Assembly (NCBI RefSeq): GCF_913777145.1 | Contig: NZ_CAJYPS010000019.1 | Span: forward strand, 62,001-126,000 | DNA: 64,000 nt | Source of the DNA: an uncultured Roseateles sp. | GTDB lineage: Bacteria; Pseudomonadota; Gammaproteobacteria; Burkholderiales; Burkholderiaceae_C | Direction: 5' to 3' | Notes under the pieces: generated by a model | Seen by the model: the letters and a program-made list of their open reading frames with translations, nothing else | Told to the model about the DNA's origin: nothing | Databases searched by the model: none | Translations under genes and position numbers: made by a program | Shown here: piece after piece, positions 45,901 to 53,500 of the stretch | Position numbering within the stretch: position 1 is the first letter of the stretch | How the letters are laid out: every line of letters begins with the position of its first letter

Positions 45901-47769
45901 AACAGCGGGAATGCTTAAGCTGAAGCAATCATCTTCCTTCAGGACATCGAATCGCTCTGTCAATGTCTCAGATAGCATGTACTGCTGAAGTACCAAGTCC
46001 TCCGGACACGGCATTGTCTTGAGGCGGGGCTCTTGCTTCTCAAAGTCACGCGCAACAAAGACTGCGTCGAATGGCTCCAACGGCTCAAAGGTCGGTTCTT
46101 GCAGACGTTCTCGCAGGCCGACGTTGAACGCCGTCGCACCGGCCTCAAGCCTCCGCCAAGCGGCCTCATCAGTAGGTACTTCGCCTCTATCGGCTCCAGA
46201 TTTTGCTAGAACCCGCGCGATGTTCAGGCGTGACGCTTCGTCCGCAATAAATTCGGCGCTATACCCCACTTTCTGCAGAGCCGGACCGGTCGTGCTTGAA
46301 GCCCGCAATCGCTTGACGTCAGTAAACCAAGCCAATTCATAGGGCAGAATCCGGCGCACACCAACGTTTAGAAGGAACTCGGCCTCTAACTCATTTCGAG
46401 GGAGTTCCAACGCAGCCCGATATCGGACGCCAAGGGGGATTTCACTCCAAGTCTCATCTTGCAACACATCATCAACGGTATGGATGTGCTCTAGTTTTGC
46501 CGCAACAACGGGCAATGCCAATGGATGAATAGAGTTGCGAATGAACTCGTCATTCCAAGTATCACCAAGGGCAGAAATGAGCGAGTCGGGGTCTTTCTCT
46601 TCGACCTCCGATACGCCAAGTTCCGCAAGTCTGGTCTTGCTTGGCCAAATGAAATCCGCCTCGAGTCCAGTCTCTGCCAAAGCCAGCGCAAGCTTGGAGC
46701 TGCCGCGTACGCCGGCCTTGTCTCGGTCCAAGAAAATATGGATAAGTATGTCGCCACTTGGTGCAACGGATTCCGCAATGCGACGCAAGTGCTCAATTTG
46801 CTCTTTTGAAGCCTGCGAACCTAAAATCGAAACTGCGGCGTAACTGCGCGACTCAAGCCGAAGTGCATCAACGAGACCTTCGCAAACGAAAAGTTCTTTA
46901 CGCTCCCCGGTTTTTGCGCGCTCCTGCAAAAGTGCAAGTGCCACGTTGCCGCGATATAGCACCGAACTTTTTGCAAGCCCGGGGCTATAAAGATATTTAG
47001 GAGCCTCCTTCCGGCCTTCCTTGATGCTCCGGCCTGCAAATCCAATCACATTCCCTTCAAGCGATTGAATAGGGAAAATTATTCGAGCGTCAAAGAAGAA
47101 GTCTCGATAGAGTAACTCTGCGCCACCAAACAGTTGACCTGAGTCCGTCGCACGTTTGACCCGTCGAAGTAATCCAACCTCTTCGAGCATCGCCGCTTCA
47201 ATGCGGCTCTGGCCGGCGTCTGCGGCTGACCGTCCAATCGCGTCGGTCAGCGTGCCACCAACTGCGTACGAGAGGTCGGCCTTCGCCGCGATGTCGCCAG
47301 CCAGATTTCGCGAGCTCAGCCAAGCGGCCAACTGGGCCTCGTCGTTACCCCTGCGATAGACGTCCCCAGCGAACGTGAAGGCGGCCTGTGTAGAGCCGTC
47401 CCATACGGTGCGTTCCACGTCTTGCCGCTTTTCAACGCTGCCGACTCTGGTCCGACGCTTACGCTGTGGCAATCCAAAGGTGCTTCTGAGCCACTCCGCG
47501 GCCTCGCCAAATGTGGCATGCCGAACATGGCGCACCATGTCGAAGACGTCGCCATCCGCACCACATACAAAGCAATGATGGTGCGGGGGACGCGATTCCC
47601 AGTTGTCGTACAGAACCAAGGATGGGTCATGGTCGTCATGGAACGGGCAGATGCATCGGAGATTTGCTCCGCGGCGCACTACCGCAATTCCAAGCGCTTC
47701 CGCGACGCGCGACGGCGTTACCGCGCGCAGCAACTCATCGACCGAGCTGCGGTCCACATCTCCTGCCAT
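39925..47769 (-). CDS. Giant primase-like / reverse transcriptase / nitrilase fusion (putative DRT-class defence protein)
   Basis: 2,614 residues in one frame; GGAGG precedes the ATG. Domains: residues 1-100, DnaG-type CHC2 zinc finger (CPFH at 41-44, CFVC at 66-69); 220-380, DnaG-like core and Toprim (Glu 297 in VCEGLVDAL, DRD at 348-350); about 590-900, reverse transcriptase with RLDLKRYYD (Asp 701), GIPQGPVLS (782-790) and YVDD (826-829); 900-1950, helical, unassigned; a Gly/Ser/Pro/Glu linker; about 2030-2520, carbon-nitrogen hydrolase with Glu of VLPEYSV (near 2112), Lys of RRKKFHS (near 2205) and Cys of ELICSELF (near 2270). RT-nitrilase fusions are known as defence RTs (DRT1/UG1), usually near half this length. 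GC is visibly lower than in the flanks. All catalytic residues look intact, so it is probably active. Confidence 0.88.
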   Translation of the reverse strand: MAGDVDRSSVDELLRAVTPSRVAEALGIAVVRRGANLRCICPFHDDHDPSLVLYDNWESRPPHHHCFVCGADGDVFDMVRHVRHATFGEAAEWLRSTFGLPQRKRRTRVGSVEKRQDVERTVWDGSTQAAFTFAGDVYRRGNDEAQLAAWLSSRNLAGDIAAKADLSYAVGGTLTDAIGRSAADAGQSRIEAAMLEEVGLLRRVKRATDSGQLFGGAELLYRDFFFDARIIFPIQSLEGNVIGFAGRSIKEGRKEAPKYLYSPGLAKSSVLYRGNVALALLQERAKTGERKELFVCEGLVDALRLESRSYAAVSILGSQASKEQIEHLRRIAESVAPSGDILIHIFLDRDKAGVRGSSKLALALAETGLEADFIWPSKTRLAELGVSEVEEKDPDSLISALGDTWNDEFIRNSIHPLALPVVAAKLEHIHTVDDVLQDETWSEIPLGVRYRAALELPRNELEAEFLLNVGVRRILPYELAWFTDVKRLRASSTTGPALQKVGYSAEFIADEASRLNIARVLAKSGADRGEVPTDEAAWRRLEAGATAFNVGLRERLQEPTFEPLEPFDAVFVARDFEKQEPRLKTMPCPEDLVLQQYMLSETLTERFDVLKEDDCFSLSIPAVRFYRSKGETRTTAEDGSATTNTQTLSFAYQIDMDVLEGRSKASNQGMFRPYIECWREFIGSLRATANGFDEVYALRLDLKRYYDRLYRSTVKDALRGPIQEAVERLRRAERLEEFAPSFSKGRQNLSDSVVDWYCEQSFGYQYYHPETGRIIKSEAAIGIPQGPVLSAWLATVALFPLDSDLRKILGKFNADGRLARAGYARYVDDIFLIADSPQILEELRAAVEDACTRLRLDAIPKGELAPRMTPEEFNELLTEGKALIGSGPAREIGLLPLGDGEAGFETWHDPIQRASALVLLSDRRLYEADTKSIKEQVFTALNAHDLRPAELSKAARWIWYAVAKEAPSTTPEAWTSYWAMWSDVVERLAPRMRVDRCPWLDPSLYALDGLEQLLRSANSYDRNLSIAADSLRKKSIAVLSKLAVLGGFFSEFAFPQAGAPTGAGKGVQRLRRMFVQRAVCVRWIARKMLRAPAGAMLSDEFDVRLGLSSNELSASLVRAWLTDADGATSTLDVPTNVGNRLEYTSPLRPLFLWLHEAIVLLGRDWGNRQDPLDNIRGKLEEPASSRPDTDGSKLFQLLNQWRPDLPDHELATLDLRLESLAALLAVCCVDGLMHCLSRRAHLLGQFGSPLPALPGIPLTHLVLKNPDHAGTRLNAVSQIFTEGKHPPAVDYRVATKDAAVSMQLSWDDLLIPIDTTRLAGRQAAWTGVAAKIRASQPVKVEAIGFPELQWAADCFEALAQLNFELEQDAEDMGTGELMEFVPAWPFISASRWAEEFDGDETSFSLFGPVVARAHLANFAFARDGKGRLRTYEVPLADARLWRIGYAVTDALGMVDELERFQALELEGQSVTINTAQYVLSRLLARLRGEGQPPNPGTQHPVRRHLTGSTYRALSLLRGFPASGEPAEEVQYLLAVEAETAAMRLQGDGHSDSSRPGILASMLAELAPAVFSRLTTKQLEALPALALVDAVSATERRVVAAWRLLDRRLGALESCLKRGLPSDSLCAWTALRRSLRVTALTAWVRALVFETYLAGDATPSTVVEIPPEWQIDEPVLAVDTAGINIGALFRDALAPKGRLAIAAKITPLGWLALLTNQLNLYGTDATRAVMSEELAASMRSSMTTLAQQLGSACPDEELAADKWPFDACLRIEAILDDGSFQSGLALLADIQSALGYRVRNCKSHIWGLAPQSKSFKDEIGRQWPLSRGLIDQVGRDRHVEIDETDANKRVWTQTTKSDGTLIGVSVLGETFARTVGTQSHGTVFDGDEPGLGAEASESSGGAVLGSRSDKHEATEQPEAPQVNEGNRSSGVGIIEREAGSGQQPAVPGTGSGKSPPPSGALLELPAGEPERFFRHFREVQEREWRTRRKAKSAGHVRFSFFQFRIDDSYYHPIVDAGFPDSFDGAFCDDVDIDSICGTALAEMATERAGRSVASPNTTPAQRARASLSKPALENQWDRSALVPSWNEHRRRRLIDEAIRACHEFGVDVLVLPEYSVRPDTVEWLRERLTKLPNAKLSVVAGTYRLHGTPRDLHFKEKFERIFGTADWQKVFSPTGKSMEKSAYITLLQPIQNDVPGAVGVFSRRKKFHSMAMSEFINPSEEPWAPLASLEGLVSAIESARTDAGAPALDVKGVTSIAQKIRPVERMAELICSELFASTHPVNHGTIRSEYQYLRQRFGFDPGEPTEDHVFADLTKLTAALHLDDRVDRRTILVVPACTTRSADYWIYGQSALLAAGLTTVFCAAVLADSKSGLRGGGSCVIAKSSWSATRELPGHLLSATPYAGWSRGIYYNRPEDALTRREQAVVIADIDPVYMNEGRPRQQALPAPVKLVAHLPIIEMLEKTHLVAAYTPTNGGFPMASPPSDSRLQGLGIHNAEDVAKAFGLVGAYVAKLGPTRLADSKSVLPNGEPLADEAKSMARFFSEPSAWSSRLECWTRNWREMPFAGPPPTLIDWLPVDLSPIEGKLPEVFVPPWGADFGGPATLPAALDGDATSE

Positions 47770-48311
47770 TAGGAATCCTCCACTCGCGTTCTTGTCCTAA
47801 GCCAGTCATCGCCGAAGCGCCCGTAAGGCGGTCGAACCTGCTTCCACCCGACTCGGCGGGTTGGTTGTCAGCACGGTTGTGTTAGCTTACATGCAACAAA
47901 TCAAAGGGAGGAAAGGGTGGGCATCGCCTTGTGGCGCCGCGCTTGCGTGGATGCACGGTGTGAAGAATCTTCTTGGTGGCTCATCTGGTGAGCTAGTCGG
48001 CGCCAAGAATCGACATATTCATGAGCACGCACGCCCTCCCCGCTCTATACGAAGGCCCCCGGATAAGGAGGGAGCAGTCGGCTGCTTGGCGCAGGCTCGC
48101 AGCTAAGCAACAGGCCTGCTTCAGCCTTGTTCAACAGGCCTGGTGCAGCAGGAGGCAGGTTCGTTCCCACTCACTGTTCGACGGGTCACAAGTGGATAAC
48201 CGCCTCCTTGGAACGTGCTTGCAAACTGCCTGCGGCACCAGCAACGAGAACCGTCGCAAAGAGCCGAAGTCGACCCGCGCTTGGCTCCTCAGGCACTAGA
48301 AGGAAACTCGC
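47770..48311. other. 542-bp intergenic region between divergent defence genes
   Basis: No convincing gene. It holds both promoters of the divergent RT giant and jetA. Visible structure: a GAAGAATCTTC palindrome (from about 47962), GCTCA-TCTGG-TGAGC hairpin (about 47979-47993), and an 11-base direct repeat CAACAGGCCTG (48109 and 48132). It is large enough to hide a small RNA; nothing in it is recognised. Confidence 0.5.
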
Positions 48312-49844
48312 TTGTCAAGGCCAGATTCACCTTCGGTAGGCACTGCTGAGACAAAGGCTGCCGTCCTGGAGTCGGCGTCTGAGGCCAATGTCAAGAGCCT
48401 GCGAACTCTAGAAGCCAGCTCCACTGGTCTGCTCGACCTTTCACGCCAGCAGCGCAACCTGCTGCTCCTGCGGCCCATCTTCCAGTTGGAACGCTACAAG
48501 ACGATGGTCGGCGACGAAGGCAGCGCCGACCGGACGCTCTTCCATGGCATCGACACGCACTACCTGGCGTTGTCTGCCCTCGACCTCATGATGGAGGCAA
48601 CGACGGTCTCCAGTGGCAGCACATCTGTCGAGGTCATCGAGCACCTGGCCAACATTGCTGACTGCATGAAACCGGGCCTCACGTCTTCGCAGACCCGCCG
48701 TGTTGCTGATTTCGTGCTCGACGCGCTCAACAACAAGGCCAACAATCATCGCGAGTTCCAGGCGGACTACTTTGACGCCGCCACCTGCTCAACGAAGTTC
48801 GTCCGATACCGGTTGGTTCGCTTCGAGTCGGACGCCGACGACGTCTACCGCTACCGCCCCACGGCCGAGGGTTATCTCGTTTACCTGGGGATGCTGGACT
48901 TGGCGCCTGAGGATTCTCAAGAGCTGATGGAGAAGATGCTCGACCTGCTGGTGCGTCGCGGCCGATTCGAAGCCGCGGTCGAGATTGCTCGTCGCGCCAG
49001 GAAGTACTCCATCGAATACCGGCAACTCATTCGCGACCGGCTCTACCAGGCCTATCGAGCCCCCGGCAGCATCAACTGGAGTCGCGATATGGCCTCCAGG
49101 CTGAACGACGCCAGAGCCCATGTTCGCCAGCGCCAAGCAGAGGACGCCCGCATGGAGGAAGCCGTCGGCGAAGCCTTGCTGGGCGCGGAGGAACCCAAGA
49201 CGCGCGAGAACCTTGTGCAGCTGAAGGAGACCATCCGCAGCGCCAGCCTCATCCGTCTCCAGCTCGTCACCGACATCAACGTCGCACCGGAGCGCTTCAT
49301 CGAGGCGCAGCGCGCGGTGTTCCGCGCACGCAAGCCAACTGGCCTGCCCGACCTCGAGCCACAGCTCCTGCCCCAGCTCGTGAACCTGCCCACTCGCGTG
49401 CTGTCCGCTCAGGCGGACACCTTTCTCAGCGCGCTGTACCCACCGGTCTGGCCCAAGGTGTACGACTTGAACTCGGTGTTTGCCTTGCTGTTGGAGCAGC
49501 GTAGCGACGACGTGGAGGTGGAGACCGACCCCGGCACCATTGAGAAGCAGGAGCCGCTGCCCGACCAGTTTTCGAAGGAGCTTGTGCGACGAGCCAATGA
49601 CTGGCTCGCCAACAAGTTCTCGGTGGGCCAAAGGCTTCGGATTGACCAGCTGCTGGATGCAGCAGAAGACGAAGGTCTGGACAGGACGATGCGACGCTGT
49701 CTCGTCCTCATCCTGTTTCGCTCGTTCGCCTCGTCGGAGAACGAGTTCCAAGACGTCAATGTCGAGCTCACGGGAGGAACTTTCCACCTCGACATCGCGC
49801 AAGGCAGCGCGCTCGATTTCGTTCCCAAGGGAGAGAAAGAATGA
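48312..49844 (+). CDS. jetA: Wadjet protein JetA-like (kleisin/MukF-like subunit)
   Basis: 510 residues from a TTG at 48312 with GAAGGA before it. The body is helical, with a winged-helix-like part around YFDAATCSTKFVRYRLVRFE and a long charged helical middle (SRLNDARAHVRQRQAEDARMEE). No catalytic motif. Its place as first gene before a JetB-sized protein, a giant SMC-like ATPase and a Toprim nuclease identifies it; kleisin function is inferred. The stop overlaps jetB by 4 bp. The subtype (I, II or III) cannot be fixed by eye; large JetC argues against type I. Confidence 0.8.
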   Translation: MSRPDSPSVGTAETKAAVLESASEANVKSLRTLEASSTGLLDLSRQQRNLLLLRPIFQLERYKTMVGDEGSADRTLFHGIDTHYLALSALDLMMEATTVSSGSTSVEVIEHLANIADCMKPGLTSSQTRRVADFVLDALNNKANNHREFQADYFDAATCSTKFVRYRLVRFESDADDVYRYRPTAEGYLVYLGMLDLAPEDSQELMEKMLDLLVRRGRFEAAVEIARRARKYSIEYRQLIRDRLYQAYRAPGSINWSRDMASRLNDARAHVRQRQAEDARMEEAVGEALLGAEEPKTRENLVQLKETIRSASLIRLQLVTDINVAPERFIEAQRAVFRARKPTGLPDLEPQLLPQLVNLPTRVLSAQADTFLSALYPPVWPKVYDLNSVFALLLEQRSDDVEVETDPGTIEKQEPLPDQFSKELVRRANDWLANKFSVGQRLRIDQLLDAAEDEGLDRTMRRCLVLILFRSFASSENEFQDVNVELTGGTFHLDIAQGSALDFVPKGEKE

Positions 49845-50572
49845 GTCTGGAACCCAGTGTGCGCAACGCTGCACGGCTGACCTACAAAGCGCTGCACACG
49901 ACGCTTTCGCCCATTAACGACTCTGACTATCGCGAGCTCCTCGCTCTCTGCAGAGCAGACCCTACCTTCAGACGCTATGTCGAAGACGTCACGGCTGGCA
50001 TGGAGCTGCAGATTCTTGACCTGAGCGAGCAGCGCGGCCTCATCGTTGTGCCAGCCTCTAAGGAAAGCCGCTTCGCTGTCCGCCTGACCGACATTCGCAG
50101 CGGCATGACACCCGACCAGAAGGCCGCGCTCGTGCTGGCGCACATTGCCATCGCGGCAGTCTTCTTCCCGACCACAGACGGACTTGACGACGACAACTAC
50201 TCACCGCCGCCGGCGTCGGTGGCCACCTGCCGAGACACGCTCTACGCGCTGGCATGTCGATTGAAGGAGACCTCCGACCTACCCCAGGACGTGCCGCCCG
50301 AACTCGCACCCGGTTGGGACGCTATTTCGGCACTGCCGGTTGCCATCCCCTCTGGACAGCGCGCGTCGCATGCGTCGGTTGTCGGCGTGGTCAAGATTGC
50401 GCTGAACCAGATGGCACAGAACGGCCTCGTCCGGCTTGACCGTGACGCCGAAGACGAGGCCGCCGCGACCTACACGCCCACCTACCGGCTGCGCGTGCAA
50501 CTGCGGGAACTCGCACTGCGGAGGCTGTACGAGATGGCCCAGTTGGTGACGACCGAGCGCAAGGGGATGTGA
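49841..50572 (+). CDS. jetB: Wadjet protein JetB-like (KITE/MukE-like subunit)
   Basis: 243 residues, coupled to jetA by ATGA. Two winged-helix-like segments are apparent: an N-terminal one, and a C-terminal one in SHASVVGVVKIALNQMAQNGLVRLDRD. This fits the KITE/MukE-type accessory subunit of SMC complexes. The next ATG follows its stop by 1 base. Family assignment rests mainly on size and place in the operon. Confidence 0.8.
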   Translation: MSLEPSVRNAARLTYKALHTTLSPINDSDYRELLALCRADPTFRRYVEDVTAGMELQILDLSEQRGLIVVPASKESRFAVRLTDIRSGMTPDQKAALVLAHIAIAAVFFPTTDGLDDDNYSPPPASVATCRDTLYALACRLKETSDLPQDVPPELAPGWDAISALPVAIPSGQRASHASVVGVVKIALNQMAQNGLVRLDRDAEDEAAATYTPTYRLRVQLRELALRRLYEMAQLVTTERKGM

Positions 50573-50573
50573 G

Positions 50574-53500
50574 ATGCAGAAGATTTCCCGCATTCATCTG
50601 GGCGGCTGTGGCTACCGCACGGCCTGGTACGAAGGAATGACCTTCGAGCTGACGGACCCCGACACCGGCCAACCGACTGACACGCTCATCAACTTGGAAA
50701 ACGGCGGCGGCAAGACGACGCTCATCGGCCTCTTGTTCTCCTGCTTCGAGACTGCCCAAGAAAGATTTCTCAAGCACATCCAGAGCCGCAACAACGCGTT
50801 CTCCCAGTACTTCGCTCACGACGGTGTCCCTGGCTTCATCGTCGTCGAGTGGCTGATGCCATCAAGGACTGCAGGCGGCATGCCCTATCGCTTGGTGACC
50901 GGTCAAGCCGTTGCTGTGCGCACCCACACGGAGCCGCCGGATGTCGACCGCATGTTCTTCTCCTTCGAGGAGCGCGTAGACCTCGGCCTCGCAGACATCC
51001 CGGCACCGGGCTTGACGCAACCTGCGCCCACGTCGATGCAGGATTTCTCGCGCTGGCTTCATGCCCAGCAGAAGAAGTATCCGGACGTCTTCATCAGCCA
51101 CAACCGCCAGTCGGAATGGCAACGCCACCTGAGGGAGGAGCGGCTCATCGACCTCGACATGCTGCGGATGCAGGTCAACTTCTCGGCACAGGAAGGCGGC
51201 TTCGACACGGGTTTTCTCGACTTCAGAACCGAACCTGAGTTCCTGCGAAAGTTCCTGCACCTAACCAGCGACACGACGAAAGCGGACGAGGCTCGCAAGC
51301 TCGTCGTGGCGGTGTGTGAGAAGCACCGCCGCAAGCCGCAATTCCAGAAGCGCCGCGACGAGCTGACAAGGTTCCGTGCTTCGCTGAACGCGTTTGCTGA
51401 GGCCGCGCGGCTGTACCTCGAGACGCTTGCTACTCAGCGCTCGATGCTGATTCGCGGTGCCCAAATGGTGCAGGCGCTTCAGGCCCGCGCCGTCTTCCTG
51501 CGACTGGACCATGCCCGCGAAGTCGACTTCGAGCGAACTGAACGAGAGCTTGCGTCGGGCGCCGCCGCCGACTCTGCGCTCCACACCAGAGAGCAAGCGA
51601 CGGTGACCTGGGTTTGGCACCAGAAAACGGTGGTGCAGGCCAAGGCGCGCAAGGAAGCTGCTGATGGCACGGTGAAGCGCTTGGAGAAGGACCAAGAGCT
51701 GATTCGCGCTGCCCGTCTGCAAAAGGAAATTGACGGCATCGACCAAGAACTTAGAGAGCTGGACGCCCTCACAGAAGCTGAGCGGGCAAATCTGAAACCG
51801 ACCAAGGACCACGCAGAAATTCAAGGCGCGCTGTTGCGTCGAGCGCTGTTCAACGAGGAACAGCGGTTGCAGGCCGAATTGCTGTCGCTGAACGGCAGAG
51901 CTACCGCTCGAGAAAAAGCACGCACGGACCTTCGCGCACAGCGGAGCCAAGCGGAAGCAGATGAAATTCGCCAGGTGCAGGAGCGTTCGAGGCTTCAAGA
52001 GGCCGAAGGCGCATACGTTCGTCGCCGGCAGGGGTTGGAGTCTGATGGGACTCTCCTCAGCCCCGACGAAACGACTGCTGAGGCCTGCGAACGGCTCGAT
52101 GCCGCCGCCGCAGTTGCAGCGGCTGAGAAGGAAGTGCACCGAGCAGCCCGCGAAAGCAGCCTCAAGGCAGCGCAAGAGCATCGAAGGAACGCGACAACAG
52201 AACGAGTGAACGCGACTGAGTTGACGGGTAAGGCCCGCGCGTTGGGCGCGTTCATCGCGCGAGGTGAAGGTGAGCTTGAACGCCTGTCTCAATTGCCCGC
52301 CCTGTTGAACGCAGTCGAGGCAGACCGCGTGGACCCGCTGTCCGCCGCACTACCACCTCGCCTTCGAGAAGTGGTCTCCGAGTCAGCCAGGCAGGTGTCG
52401 CTTGGAGACATCCGACTGGCTGAACTGCGTGCAACCAAACAGGCCATCGAGGAAACCGGCGTCGCCGGCTATAGCCCCGACGTCGCATTGGTTGTTCAAA
52501 CTCTCCTGCAAGCAGGGGTGCGCTCGGCCAAGGCCTACAACGAGTACATCTCGCAGCTGCTCCCGGATGCAGATAAGGCACGGACGCTGGTGGCCAGCGA
52601 CCCGGCACGCTTCTTAGGCGTCTCGGTGGCCCAGGTAGAGCTGGACAAGGCAAGGAATGTTTCGTGGACGGCACGCCGGCCCGGCCGTCCCGTCGTCGTG
52701 TCCGCGGCCACACTCGACGCTGCAGGGCCCTCGGCCGAGTGTGTGGTCGTGCCGGCTGAGGACGATTCAGCCTTCAACATCGAGGCTGCCGCCGCCTTGA
52801 ACGTGACCCTCGAGCGCCGCGTCGCCGATGAGGACGAGCGTCGCTCTGCCTACCGTCGGCGCCACGACCAGACGCAGAAAGCCATCCATGAGCTGGAGGT
52901 GTACGCAAAGGAGTTTGGTGAAGGCAAGCTGGGGGAGGCGCGAGCAAGCAAGGCCGCGTTGGAGGAGGATGTCGAGACCGCTAATGCGCGCGCAGAGTCC
53001 CTGGAGACGCTTGCCGCCGAGTTGGACGAGAAGGCGCGAGACCTTGAGCTTCAGGTCAATGCTGCGGAGTCAAGACGCCAAGCCTCCGAACTCTCCGCCA
53101 AGGTGGTTCGTACCTTCCAACAGGAGCACGAGGCCGGCCGCACTCAGCGCATCGCCAGATTGACCGAGCTTGAGGACGGCATCAGCACGGCGCAAGGCCA
53201 GAAGGTTCAAGCTGACGAGGGTCTTGAGCTTATTCAGGAGGAGCATGACCGTGACCACGGTCTACGCGTGAACACGGACCACGAGCTGAAGCTTGCTGTC
53301 GAAGAGCGCGCTGGTGTCGCGCACTTCGACAAGGACTATCCGGCTCACGAGCAGCTGCTGCAGAACCCGCGGCCGCTGGAGACGCTTCGCCGCATCTACA
53401 AGGACGCCGAAGTTGCCTACCTTGCCGAGGAGAAGCAGCGCCTGGGCGTTCTGGCTGTTCAGTTGGAAGGTGCGCGCACGCGTCGTGATGACAAGGCCAA

